DNA of 64,000 nt. Origin: Chryseomicrobium excrementi. Lineage in GTDB: Bacteria > Bacillota > Bacilli > Bacillales_A > Planococcaceae. The translations under genes and the position numbers were made by a program. This document shows, piece by piece, positions 1-8,457 of the stretch (its first letter is position 1; the number at the start of each line of letters is the position of its first letter). Under the pieces are notes generated by a model. It was not told the origin of the DNA, searched no databases, and was given only the letters and a program-made list of their open reading frames with translations. The stretch covers positions 45,937 to 109,936 of the forward strand of contig NZ_PCGR01000002.1 in NCBI RefSeq assembly GCF_002798305.1, in the 5' to 3' direction.

Positions 1-18
1 AAGTGAGGGGTCATTAAA

Positions 19-1137
19 ATGATTCGCATGTTAAAAACCATTTTTCTTGTCGAGCGGACAGATAAAAAGACGCTCTTTGCATTACTGGCTATTGCGGTTT
101 TCTCGCTAGCTATCAGCATCTATTCGTATCAGATTGATTTAGGCAATCCGATTGCTGAGAAATCAAACGAGTCTCTGACAGTAAAAGTAGCTCTGAACAA
201 GTTTCAGGTAGTCGATGCTACCGAGAACGGTCCAGGTAGTCCTCTTTATAAAAATGTCGTGCAACAAGATCATGCCTATACGAAACAGGGGATGGCATTG
301 AAAGTAGAACGACCCGAGCTCTATTTAGAGTCTGCTCTTCGCTTGACCCAGCTGCGCAAAGAGGCATTCACGATGGATGAGTATGACAAGGTTGCGGACA
401 TCATGCCACAAATGATTGAAAACGAGCTCGATTATTACTATTACAGTTATTTGGCGCAATTAGATTCGCCGCCACCTTTTGAAGCGTATTCGTATACGCA
501 GTTTTTAATGTATCTGCTCGGATTCGTCGGAGCGTTTTGGTTCCTAATCATTGCCGTTTATTCTTCCAATATCATGATTGAAGATTTTCGCCATACGACC
601 CTAATCAAAGGCTATCCGATTGCATTCGACCGGTATGTGCTCGCAAAAGTGCTCGTGACTTGGAGCATCACATGTTTATTCGTTTTGACATTGCTAGTGT
701 TCAGTCTGCCTTACGGGTTCCTTGGAGCCTGGGGAACTCTTTCTAGTGTCATCTCCGTATGGAACGGAGAGGTAGAGATTCACTCTGTGCTATCGTACAG
801 CAGCTTCGCTATCGGCTATATGCTGTTGTTATCTCTTGTGGCCATCGTCAGCTCGGTGATTTTGAACGTGTTGGTACGGAATGTCTACATCACGGTCTTT
901 ATTCAACTGGGCCTCGTGGCATTACCATTAATGTTTCCACGTCTTGCATCGCTTGTGCCTTGGTACCCGTATCACTATGTCAATTTCCCGGCTCTGTTGC
1001 GAGGAGAGAGTCTTCTGGGAGCGTACCCAGCAGAACTATCTGCTTCAATGGGACTGATCATCTTGAGCATCTATTTGGTACTTCTGCTCGCCCTCGTCAA
1101 AGGGTTCTTATCAAGCGGGAAATTACAACGAGCGTAA
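19..1137 (+). CDS. ABC-2 type exporter permease
   Basis: This 372-residue membrane protein is likely one of two permeases of an ABC exporter. It has one membrane segment near residues 17-37, a long polar extracytoplasmic stretch to about residue 160, then several hydrophobic helices to the C-terminus, the layout of ABC-2 permeases. It is followed after 13 bases by a second permease with the same layout and then by an ATPase, so the three form an operon. The start at 19 follows GTGAGGGG; an ATG at 28 is an alternative. Genes upstream are outside the window. The substrate is not evident. Confidence 0.8.
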   Translation: MIRMLKTIFLVERTDKKTLFALLAIAVFSLAISIYSYQIDLGNPIAEKSNESLTVKVALNKFQVVDATENGPGSPLYKNVVQQDHAYTKQGMALKVERPELYLESALRLTQLRKEAFTMDEYDKVADIMPQMIENELDYYYYSYLAQLDSPPPFEAYSYTQFLMYLLGFVGAFWFLIIAVYSSNIMIEDFRHTTLIKGYPIAFDRYVLAKVLVTWSITCLFVLTLLVFSLPYGFLGAWGTLSSVISVWNGEVEIHSVLSYSSFAIGYMLLLSLVAIVSSVILNVLVRNVYITVFIQLGLVALPLMFPRLASLVPWYPYHYVNFPALLRGESLLGAYPAELSASMGLIILSIYLVLLLALVKGFLSSGKLQRA

Positions 1138-1150
1138 GGAGGGGACTGCT

Positions 1151-2365
1151 ATGTGGAATTTTATCAAATGGGAAGTGTTGCAATTTATCGGCAACAAAAA
1201 GAACCAAGCGGTGTACATCATCTTGCTGCTCCTCAGTCTCTATTATGCAGTTGCAGTAGCACCGAACTATGAACCAATCGAAAAAGTGAGTCGTGACGAG
1301 ATGCAGGCGGCGTATGATACGCGGGAAGCGTTTTTAGAAAGTGTAGAAGGAAGAGATCAGCTCTACCCACTCGTTGAATACGCGAAGTTTCTGTTTCCTG
1401 ATTGGAATAAGCTCGAGTTGCAACGAGTCAATGCACTTGATGAACAAGATCTTGCAGCATATGCCTCGGCAACTGAAGATTGGTACGAATTTTCAAATCA
1501 AACGATCTATAGTAGTGGAGACTTGTTCTACTACAATCCTTTGTACTATACCTACGGAAATCGTTTTGCAAAAGATGACGGCTTCTACGGGTACGGCTAC
1601 ACAGCAAGCCGATTTCAAGATTATACCGAAGGGGAGCATAAACTCTCGTATGAACTCTTCGAAGAGCGAACAGCCATTCAGACACTACAAAGACTCCTAT
1701 CCGATTTTTTGCCTTTTGTAATCCTTATTAGCAGTGTCGTTCTAACTGCTGACATCGTTTTGAAAGACCGGCGTAATCCAAGTCTCGTCAAAGGTTTCCC
1801 ATTAGCTGATTGGAAGCGGATGTTTGGAAAAGGCATCGTGGCGATTGTAGGGAGTATCGCTGCACTCTTTCCATTAGGGGCTGGTCTAGTCCTCATTGGT
1901 TTGAGAGAGGGGTTTGGAGACTTTATGCTAGGGGTGCCTATATACAACACCGCTATGAGTATTTTCAATCCGGGTCCTGAACTATTTACTCGAATTCCGA
2001 TGTGGGAATTCTTATTGTTAAATCTGGCATTTTTAACTCTATGGTTTGTAGCGCTAGTAGCGGTTATCATTCTTTTGAGTATTACAGTGCGTCTTGAATT
2101 TATCAATATTGCAGTCGGGCTAGCTATCATCTTTGCCGAATTCTTGTATTTCGAGCGAGCCGTCAGCCCATTCACCGATGCGTACTGGTATCCGACATCG
2201 TATATCCAAGTCGGTCAAGTCATCTCTGGAACGCGAGACTTCCTTTATGCTTCCCAGCTCTTCACAATGGAGCGAGGCATGCTCCTCGTCGCTGGCAGCG
2301 CTGCAGTTTGTATCTTAATTATCTTGCTCATTACCACTAATAAGCGTTTTTCATATACCAAGTAA
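1151..2365 (+). CDS. ABC-2 type exporter permease, second subunit
   Basis: This 404-residue protein has the same architecture as the upstream permease: a first helix at about residues 17-35, a Tyr-rich extracytoplasmic domain to about residue 180, then about five helices. The start is set by a strong site, AAGGAGGGG, ending a few bases before ATG. The two permeases probably form a heterodimer energised by the ATPase encoded 12 bases downstream. The substrate is unknown; relatives export peptides or antibiotics, but nothing here decides that. Confidence 0.8.
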   Translation: MWNFIKWEVLQFIGNKKNQAVYIILLLLSLYYAVAVAPNYEPIEKVSRDEMQAAYDTREAFLESVEGRDQLYPLVEYAKFLFPDWNKLELQRVNALDEQDLAAYASATEDWYEFSNQTIYSSGDLFYYNPLYYTYGNRFAKDDGFYGYGYTASRFQDYTEGEHKLSYELFEERTAIQTLQRLLSDFLPFVILISSVVLTADIVLKDRRNPSLVKGFPLADWKRMFGKGIVAIVGSIAALFPLGAGLVLIGLREGFGDFMLGVPIYNTAMSIFNPGPELFTRIPMWEFLLLNLAFLTLWFVALVAVIILLSITVRLEFINIAVGLAIIFAEFLYFERAVSPFTDAYWYPTSYIQVGQVISGTRDFLYASQLFTMERGMLLVAGSAAVCILIILLITTNKRFSYTK

Positions 2366-2377
2366 GGAGGGAATCAA

Positions 2378-3280
2378 ATGCTTGAGCTGAAACAGATTGG
2401 CATGCAGTTTCAAGAGAAGCGCGTGCTCGATGATATCTCGATCACATTTGAATCAGGTCAGATTATCGGCCTCGTAGCGCCGAATGGGACAGGAAAGTCC
2501 ACGTTGATGAACGTCATCATGAACTACCTGTCTCCTAAACAAGGGCAGGTAATTGTTGGTGGCGCTCTGAAGTACACAAGTAAACCGAATGAAGTGAAGA
2601 TTCATCAAGTGATGTCGATGATGCCAGACCAGAACGAGCTGTACAACCATGTGTCAGGAAAGAACCATATGAAGATCTACCAGACCATGTGGAACAGCCG
2701 TCCAGAATTGATTGAAGATACGATTACCAAGCTAGGTATGGCCTCTTATGTAAAGAAGAAGACAGGGACGTATTCTCTCGGGATGCGCCAGCGTCTCTGC
2801 TTTGCAATGCAGATCGTCTCGGATACAAAAATCATGTTGATGGACGAAGTCATGAACGGTCTAGATCCAACCCACGTCGAGATGATCTCACAGATTCTCG
2901 TCGAGAAAAAGCGTGAAGGCAAGACCGTCATCATTGCCTCCCACTTACTTGAGAACCTCGAGCAGTACGCAGACAAGATCTACTTCTTCAAAAACGGTAA
3001 GCTGCATCTGGCAGATGATTTAGCGCCAGGCTTCTCCGCAGAAACAGTGACGACGATCCGTCTTCCGAAAGTAACAGCAGAAGAGACAGCGAAAATAGCT
3101 GCGAAGTTTCCGGAGCTTGCGATGCAGAAGTTACCGAATGATACAATCTTGATTGATATCCAGCAACAAACAGACGAGCAGATCACGGCGCTCGTGTCTT
3201 TCCTTGTCGCATCCCATATTTCAGATTTCCATTTCGGCAAAGTGTCACTTCACGACCTGTATTCAATGGAATACCAATGA
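2378..3280 (+). CDS. ABC transporter ATP-binding protein
   Basis: A 300-residue nucleotide-binding subunit. The Walker A motif is APNGTGKST near residue 35, the ABC signature appears as YSLGMRQRL near residue 133, and Walker B as IMLMDEVMNGLDP near residue 152, followed by the switch His in ASHLLE. The glutamate after Walker B is kept. The C-terminal ~80 residues form the extra domain common in ABC-2 exporter ATPases. It is the last gene of the operon, ending just before a strong terminator. Confidence 0.9.
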   Translation: MLELKQIGMQFQEKRVLDDISITFESGQIIGLVAPNGTGKSTLMNVIMNYLSPKQGQVIVGGALKYTSKPNEVKIHQVMSMMPDQNELYNHVSGKNHMKIYQTMWNSRPELIEDTITKLGMASYVKKKTGTYSLGMRQRLCFAMQIVSDTKIMLMDEVMNGLDPTHVEMISQILVEKKREGKTVIIASHLLENLEQYADKIYFFKNGKLHLADDLAPGFSAETVTTIRLPKVTAEETAKIAAKFPELAMQKLPNDTILIDIQQQTDEQITALVSFLVASHISDFHFGKVSLHDLYSMEYQ

Positions 3281-3289
3281 TATAGAGTA

Positions 3290-3314
3290 AAAGCCCTCCA
3301 GTTGGAGGGCTTTT
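3290..3314 (+). terminator. Rho-independent terminator of ABC operon
   Basis: An 11-bp perfect stem AAAGCCCTCCA / TGGAGGGCTTT with a 2-base loop, followed by T. The A-rich flank on the other side means it may also serve the convergent LytTR gene. Confidence 0.85.
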
Positions 3315-3336
3315 GTGTATGATGGATTGTTAGTTG

Positions 3337-3678
3337 TCACATCCCCAGCACCCGCTTCACATCCGCCGCATACGATTGACCCACCGGCAATTCGCTACCA
3401 TCCACAAGCACCATCACCAAATTCGAAGCAAGATCCCGCGTGATTCGTTCGACAGCCAACAAGTTAACTATGAAAGACCTGTGGATTCGCACGAAATCTT
3501 CAGGCAACTTCCGTTCGAGGTCCTTTAAAGGATGCGAGACCGAATACGCTTCTCCGTCTGCATAGACCCATGTCTTCTTATGTAAACTCTCCACGTGTGT
3601 GATAGCAGATAGGAGCAGAGGCTTCCAATCTTCTTCTTGTCGGACGGTTAAAAAACGAGATGCGGTCAGCTGTTCCAT
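3337..3678 (-). CDS. LytTR-domain DNA-binding protein
   Basis: A 113-residue protein made almost only of a LytTR DNA-binding domain: conserved features are HVESLHKKTWVYADG near residue 28, then LPEDFVRIHRSFIVNL near residue 58 where LytTR proteins carry F-x-R-x-H-R-S/Y-x-I-V-N. No receiver domain is present, so it is a stand-alone LytTR regulator of the type often encoded beside ABC exporters. The start has a strong site, AGAGGAGG. It is convergent with the exporter operon and could regulate it, but no binding site was identified. Confidence 0.85.
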   Translation of the reverse strand: MEQLTASRFLTVRQEEDWKPLLLSAITHVESLHKKTWVYADGEAYSVSHPLKDLERKLPEDFVRIHRSFIVNLLAVERITRDLASNLVMVLVDGSELPVGQSYAADVKRVLGM

Positions 3679-3805
3679 TGTGTTCCTCCTCTAAAATCTT
3701 AGTTTGTCGTGGAAAAAAGGGGGTTCGTCATGAAAATTCTATTGTTTGTCAAAAAGCCGTGTCAGTTTGAATTTTCTGTTATATATTAATTTACAAGATT
3801 TAAAA

Positions 3806-3819
3806 CTGTTATGCAACAG
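3806..3819. promoter_or_regulatory. Short dyad upstream of aceA
   Basis: CTGTTATGCAACAG is an inverted repeat with 5-bp arms and 4-base centre, 28 bases before the aceA start. It could be an operator for the glyoxylate operon. No cre-like catabolite site was recognised in the same leader. Weak evidence. Confidence 0.3.
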
Positions 3820-3846
3820 AAACTTACGCGAAGGGTGAGATAGAAG

Positions 3847-5130
3847 ATGATGACACGACAAGAACAGGTTGAACAATTACGTAAAGAGTGGAACGAGAGT
3901 GAGCGTTGGCAAGGTATCGAGCGTCCATACACAGCTGAAGAGGTCGTTAAACTACGAGGATCCGTTGTCGTAGAACAGACATTAGCACGCCGCGGAGCAG
4001 AACGTTTATGGAACTCACTTCATACAGAAGATTTTATTAACGCGCTGGGGGCGCTTACTGGGAACCAAGCCGTACAACAAGTGAAAGCAGGCTTACAGGC
4101 TATCTACTTAAGCGGTTGGCAAGTAGCAGCAGATGCTAACCTATCTGGGCAGATGTATCCGGATCAAAGCTTGTACCCAGCCAACTCGGTTCCAGCAGTG
4201 GTGAAGCGGATCAACCAAGCTTTGCAGCGCGCGGACCAAATTGATCACGCAGAAGGTCGCAATGACGGGTTTGACTGGTTCGCTCCAATCGTAGCAGACG
4301 CAGAAGCTGGATTCGGTGGTCCACTGAATGTTTTCGAACTGATTAAAGGAATGATCGAAGCAGGAGCAGCAGGTGTTCACTTAGAGGATCAACTCGCTTC
4401 AGAGAAAAAATGTGGTCACTTAGGCGGGAAAGTTCTTCTTCCAACACAGAACGCTATTCGCAACCTTGTAGCAGCTCGTTTAGCAGCAGATGTTCTAGAC
4501 GTTCCAACGCTAATCGTAGCACGTACGGATGCAGACGCAGCAGACATGGTGACAAGCGACATCGACGAGCGCGACCATGCGTTCATCACAGGCGAACGCA
4601 CTCCTGAAGGCTTCTTCAAAACGAATCCGGGTATCGAGCAGGCCATCGCACGTGGACTTGCGTACGCACCGTATGCAGACCTTGTGTGGTGTGAAACATC
4701 TCACCCAAGCCTTGAAGAAGCGAAGCAGTTTGCAGATGCGATTCATGCGCAGTTCCCAGGGAAGATGCTTGCTTACAACTGTTCCCCATCATTCAACTGG
4801 GAAGCAAATCTGGATCAAGAGACGATTGCTAAGTACCAAGTCGAGCTTGGGAAGATGGGCTACAAGTTCCAGTTCGTCACACTTGCTGGTTTCCATAGCT
4901 TGAACCACGGCATGTTCGAGCTAGCACATGCTTATAAAACAGAAGGCATGGCTGCTTATTCTCGTCTGCAGCAAGCAGAATTCGATTCAGAGGCGAAAGG
5001 CTATACTGCGACGAAGCACCAACGTGAAGTGGGTACAGGTTACTTTGATGAAGTATCGCAGATCGTATCTGGTGGTATGTCATCGACGACAGCAATGAAA
5101 GGATCTACGGAAGTCGCGCAATTTGCGTGA
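3847..5130 (+). CDS. aceA: Isocitrate lyase
   Basis: This 427-residue cytosolic enzyme cleaves isocitrate to succinate and glyoxylate, the first step of the glyoxylate shunt. The catalytic signature [13 protein letters not shown] is near residue 192, and metal/substrate regions DAEAGFGG and ARTDADAAD are intact. Length matches the short prokaryotic family. The gene begins after AAGGGTGAGA and is followed by malate synthase, 22 bases from its stop to the next start, so the operon encodes the whole shunt, allowing growth on acetate or fatty acids. Confidence 0.96.
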   Translation: MMTRQEQVEQLRKEWNESERWQGIERPYTAEEVVKLRGSVVVEQTLARRGAERLWNSLHTEDFINALGALTGNQAVQQVKAGLQAIYLSGWQVAADANLSGQMYPDQSLYPANSVPAVVKRINQALQRADQIDHAEGRNDGFDWFAPIVADAEAGFGGPLNVFELIKGMIEAGAAGVHLEDQLASEKKCGHLGGKVLLPTQNAIRNLVAARLAADVLDVPTLIVARTDADAADMVTSDIDERDHAFITGERTPEGFFKTNPGIEQAIARGLAYAPYADLVWCETSHPSLEEAKQFADAIHAQFPGKMLAYNCSPSFNWEANLDQETIAKYQVELGKMGYKFQFVTLAGFHSLNHGMFELAHAYKTEGMAAYSRLQQAEFDSEAKGYTATKHQREVGTGYFDEVSQIVSGGMSSTTAMKGSTEVAQFA

Positions 5131-5152
5131 TGACCGGGAAGGGGTGGGACAG

Positions 5153-6778
5153 ATGACACAATTGACGACGTCACTTGAGATCAAAGGACTCCAGGACAAA
5201 GCCACGGAACGTGTGCTGACTCCGGAAGCCCTGCAGTTTTTAGAGGGGCTCCACCGAACATTCAATGAACGCCGTAAAGAGCTACTTAAGGCACGTGAAG
5301 AACGGCAGCAGCAGCTCGATGCAGGCGGCAAACTCGATTTCTTAGAAGAGACCAAAGCAATCCGGGAAGGCGACTGGACGGTCGCCGAGCTCCCGAAAGA
5401 TTTGCAGGACAGACGCGTCGAAATCACTGGTCCGGTCGACCGCAAAATGGTCATCAACGCACTCAACTCAGGAGCGAAGCTCTTCATGGCCTGTTTTGAA
5501 GATGCGACTGCACCTACCTGGCACAACATGATTCATGGGCAAATCAATATGTACGATGCGATTCGCAAGACGATCTCGTTCACACAGTCCGAGACAGGAA
5601 AGACGTATCAACTGAATGAAGAAGTAGCCGTACTACAGATTCGTCCGAGAGGCTGGCATCTTCTCGAAAAACATGTGGAAGTTGATGGAGAGCCGATGTC
5701 AGGCGGCTTGTTCGACTTTGGACTCTATTTCTTCCATAACGCCAAGGAACTGCTAGCACGAGGAAGTGGCCCTTACTTCTACTTGCCAAAGCTGGAACAC
5801 TATTTGGAGGCACGTCTTTGGAACGATGTGTTTAGATATGCACAAGACACGCTTGGTGTCCCACAAGGTTCGATTCGAGCTACGGTGTTGATTGAAACAA
5901 TTCCTGCAGCATTCCAAATGGACGAGATCTTGTATGAATTGCGAGAGCATTCAGCAGGTCTGAACTGTGGTCGCTGGGATTATATCTTCAGCTACATCAA
6001 ACGTCTGCGCAACCAACCGGATGTCATCTTACCGGATCGCAGTCAAGTGACGATGACGTCACCATTTATGCGGGCTTACACACTTCTCGCTATCAAAACA
6101 TGTCACAAGCGCAATGCTCCTGCAATGGGAGGCATGGCAGCTCAGATTCCAATCAAAGGGGATGAAGAAGCTAACGCCGCCGCTTTTGATAAAGTTCGAG
6201 AAGACAAGCGCCGTGAAGTGACCGACGGACATGATGGTACATGGGTTGCACACCCTGCACTTGTCGCTGTGGCACTTGAAGAATTCAACGAGCATATGAC
6301 GGAACCGAACCAGATCTCAAGAAAGCGAGACGATGTGGAAGTGACGGCTGAGGACTTAGTGGAAGTTCCAACGGGCTCCATTACAGAAAATGGTTTACGA
6401 GTAAACTGTTCGGTGGGCGTTCAGTACATCGCTTCTTGGTTACGAGGAAACGGTGCAGCACCTATCAATCACTTGATGGAAGACGCAGCAACTGCCGAAA
6501 TCTCTCGCACACAAGTATGGCAATGGATTCGCCATCCAGAAGGAAAGCTTGAAGACGGTCGCAAGATCACAGGCGAGCTTGTGGATCAAGTGCTTGAAGA
6601 AGAGTTGCAAAAGCTACAGCAACAGTTTGGAAAAGATGTTTATGACACAGGACGATTTGAAGAGGCTGCCGGTCTCTTTAGACGATTAGTTCTAAACGAT
6701 GACTTTATCGAATTTCTCACAGTACCTGGCTATGACCAGTTAGAGGAGGTGACTGACCATGAATCAACCGAATCGTGA
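5153..6778 (+). CDS. aceB: Malate synthase A
   Basis: A 541-residue enzyme condensing glyoxylate and acetyl-CoA to malate, completing the glyoxylate shunt. The family signature appears as [17 protein letters not shown] near residue 265. The chosen ATG at 5153 follows GGGAAGGGGTGGG; an in-frame TTG at 5123 lies inside the aceA stop region and has no ribosome site. Its last 20 bases overlap the small zinc-ribbon gene. Confidence 0.95.
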   Translation: MTQLTTSLEIKGLQDKATERVLTPEALQFLEGLHRTFNERRKELLKAREERQQQLDAGGKLDFLEETKAIREGDWTVAELPKDLQDRRVEITGPVDRKMVINALNSGAKLFMACFEDATAPTWHNMIHGQINMYDAIRKTISFTQSETGKTYQLNEEVAVLQIRPRGWHLLEKHVEVDGEPMSGGLFDFGLYFFHNAKELLARGSGPYFYLPKLEHYLEARLWNDVFRYAQDTLGVPQGSIRATVLIETIPAAFQMDEILYELREHSAGLNCGRWDYIFSYIKRLRNQPDVILPDRSQVTMTSPFMRAYTLLAIKTCHKRNAPAMGGMAAQIPIKGDEEANAAAFDKVREDKRREVTDGHDGTWVAHPALVAVALEEFNEHMTEPNQISRKRDDVEVTAEDLVEVPTGSITENGLRVNCSVGVQYIASWLRGNGAAPINHLMEDAATAEISRTQVWQWIRHPEGKLEDGRKITGELVDQVLEEELQKLQQQFGKDVYDTGRFEEAAGLFRRLVLNDDFIEFLTVPGYDQLEEVTDHESTES

Positions 6779-6881
6779 AGCGAACCCAAAAGTATGCCGC
6801 GAGTGTGGCACTGTCATTCGTGAGCAAGTCGAGTCTCAACTATTTGAATGTGAGCGTTGCTTGAACAACCAGCCGGAATAA
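6759..6881 (+). CDS. YhfH-like 40-residue zinc-ribbon protein
   Basis: A 40-residue ORF that overlaps the end of aceB and has a ribosome site, GAGGAGG, placed 8 bases before ATG. It contains two cysteine pairs, CRECG near residue 13 and CERC near residue 31, the layout of a single zinc ribbon and of the small YhfH family of Bacillales. Function is unknown. It is the last gene before the operon terminator, so it is co-transcribed with the glyoxylate shunt genes. Confidence 0.72.
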   Translation: MNQPNREANPKVCRECGTVIREQVESQLFECERCLNNQPE

Positions 6882-6890
6882 TAGGAAGTG

Positions 6891-6914
6891 CCCCATCTTA
6901 GGATGGGGTTTTTT
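6891..6914 (+). terminator. Terminator of aceA-aceB operon
   Basis: Stem CCCCATC / GATGGGG with TTAG loop and six T residues, 10 bases after the small zinc-ribbon gene. Confidence 0.9.
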
Positions 6915-6937
6915 CTGCGGATGAACGGATGAAGTAG

Positions 6938-7049
6938 TTTCCATAAAATCAGTTGGGGCGTTGAAGGAGGAAGTAGGGTCTTTAATGAGGAAAGTACGGG
7001 CGTCAATTAATTCTTTTGGGTCGCCAATCAAACAAGCTTGGGCGCTAAT
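6938..7049 (+). repeat. Header plus five 21-nt units, copy A
   Basis: This 112-base intergenic element starts with TTTCCATAAAATCA (6938-6951). Five 10-base cores follow at 6956, 6977, 6998, 7019 and 7040, exactly 21 bases apart: GGGCGTTGAA, GGTCTTTAAT, GGGCGTCAAT, GGTCGCCAAT, GGGCGCTAAT. The 11 bases between cores are not conserved. Copies B (13101) and C (22583) have the same header and spacing. It lies 30 bases after the operon terminator stem. No protein-coding role is likely. Confidence 0.9.
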
Positions 7050-7110
7050 TCAAGTTTTCAGTCTAACGTTGGCCACTACTGTCCATACTGTCAGGTAGAG
7101 GTGATTCCCT

Positions 7111-7502
7111 ATGTGGACGGAAGACATCAACGCACTTGAAATGATCCTACGCACAACAGTAACCTTTGCCGTACTCTTACTCCTTACGCGCTTTCGTGGG
7201 AAAGAACAGCTCAGTCAGCTCACAATGTTCAACTACATCACCGGCATCACCACCGGCTCGATTGCGGCAGATTTAGCGGGACAACAAGAGACCCCTTTTA
7301 TCGACGGTATGATTTCGCTTATCATGTGGACACTTCTTACGATTCTAGTCAGTTGGATTACGTTGAAATCTATGCGAGCGAAGATGCTCATAGATGATGA
7401 GCCCTCAGTCGTCATTCGCAAAGGGAAGATCCTGCGCAAATCTTCTAAGCCGAGCTTCAAGAGAACGGCAAACTCTACATTGATAGCAGCAATGACGATT
7501 GA
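7111..7502 (+). pseudogene. Decayed DUF421 (YetF-like) membrane gene
   Basis: The reading frame from 7111 encodes the N-terminal half of a DUF421 protein: three membrane helices over residues 1-85 with RFRGKEQLSQLT and the start of the cytoplasmic domain, VVIRKGKIL. It then loses family similarity. In the next frame, at 7449-7502, the typical end of the family is readable, AELQENGKLYIDSSNDD, followed by a stop, and it is preceded by QIF and a TAA where an aromatic or leucine codon would be expected. An internal deletion of roughly 60-80 codons plus a frame change and a nonsense base explain this. The original frame runs on to 7593 as meaningless read-through. Confidence 0.75.
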
Positions 7503-7533
7503 TCTCTTCGCAACGTGCGAGGGGATTTTTTCG

Positions 7534-7591
7534 TTCTTAAGAATTTCTTCAGAAATCTCCCCCTTACTTGTTAAGATTTGCAAGGTACAAT
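7534..7591 (+). promoter_or_regulatory. Direct-repeat operator and promoter of two-component operon
   Basis: Two copies of TTCTTMAGAA lie 11 bases apart, TTCTTAAGAA at 7534 and TTCTTCAGAA at 7545, the spacing used by OmpR-family regulators. The second copy ends 31 bases before a -10 TACAAT (7586-7591); the -35 (TTACTT, 16-base spacer) is poor, fitting an activated promoter. The same arrangement with the same 31-base distance precedes the ABC operon at 38872. Autoregulation by the downstream response regulator is inferred. Confidence 0.65.
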
Positions 7592-7619
7592 AGAAACAGA
7601 AGGAAGGAGGCGGTCGACG

Positions 7620-8312
7620 ATGACACCATTTACAATTCTTGTTACAGACGATGACCAAGAGATTCGAGACGGAATCGAAATCTACTTAAAAAACGAGGGG
7701 TATCAGGTGGTCAAGGCCGCTAACGGAGTAGAGGCACTAGAGGCTCTTGAGAAATACGACATCCAGTTGGTGATCATGGACATCATGATGCCACAGATGG
7801 ATGGGATTCAAGCGACATTCAAGGCACGCGAGACAAAAAACATCCCGATTATTATGTTGTCTGCTAAGTCAGAGGACGGGGATAAGATTCACGGTCTGTC
7901 AGTAGGGGCAGATGACTACGTTACCAAGCCGTTCCATCCGTTGGAACTGGTGGCACGAGTGAAGTCGCAGCTGAGACGCTTTACAAAGCTCGGTACATAT
8001 GAAGGCATTCAGGCAGTAGTCGAAAAAGATGGTTTAGTTCTAGACCAAGACTCGAAAATTGTAACGCTCGATGGAGAGCCGCTCAAGCTCACGCCGACGG
8101 AGTTCAAGATCACTGAACTGTTCATGCGCAATCAAGGTCGTGTGTTCTCGATTTCCGAAATCTACGAGCGAGTCTGGCAAGAACCGGCGTACAACGCAGA
8201 AAACATTGTAGCCGTCCACATCCGAAAAATTCGCGAGAAGATGGAAGCAGATCCGAAAAATCCAAGATATATTAAGGTGGTGTGGGGCGTTGGCTACAAA
8301 ATGGACAAGTAA
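7620..8312 (+). CDS. OmpR-family response regulator
   Basis: A 230-residue two-component regulator. The receiver domain (about 1-120) has the acidic pair DDD near residue 10, phospho-acceptor Asp in VIMDIMMPQMDG near 54, and the conserved Lys in DDYVTKPFHP. The C-terminal winged-helix domain (about 140-228) ends GVGYKM, typical of OmpR/PhoB. The ATG at 7620 is chosen because AAGGAGGCGG precedes it; an upstream in-frame start at 7578 lies in the promoter. It is followed by a small ORF and the cognate kinase. Confidence 0.92.
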   Translation: MTPFTILVTDDDQEIRDGIEIYLKNEGYQVVKAANGVEALEALEKYDIQLVIMDIMMPQMDGIQATFKARETKNIPIIMLSAKSEDGDKIHGLSVGADDYVTKPFHPLELVARVKSQLRRFTKLGTYEGIQAVVEKDGLVLDQDSKIVTLDGEPLKLTPTEFKITELFMRNQGRVFSISEIYERVWQEPAYNAENIVAVHIRKIREKMEADPKNPRYIKVVWGVGYKMDK

Positions 8313-8331
8313 ATGGGAGACTAGAATATCT

Positions 8332-8457
8332 ATGATTGTTATGCTGATTGGAATCATCACCATCGGATATTGCAGTTATTGCTTCATGCAGGCAGCAGAA
8401 TCATCGGAGTGGCTCGCACAGCTGAAGCGGTTTGTAGATCGAGGAGGATTAGGATGA
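8332..8457 (+). CDS. 41-residue membrane ORF between regulator and kinase
   Basis: A 41-codon ORF fills the gap between response regulator and kinase. Residues 1-20 are hydrophobic (MIVMLIGIITIGYCSYCFMQ) with two cysteines, and the remainder is amphipathic with a basic end. Its stop overlaps the kinase start in the form ATGA, which suggests translational coupling. The ribosome site (GGGAGA) is rather far from the ATG, so expression is likely but not certain. No family was recognised. Confidence 0.5.
   Translation: MIVMLIGIITIGYCSYCFMQAAESSEWLAQLKRFVDRGGLG

Noticed and set aside
7503..7593. C-terminal part of the long DUF421 frame
   Set aside because: It is read-through past the deletion junction, has no family similarity, and overlaps the promoter of the two-component operon.
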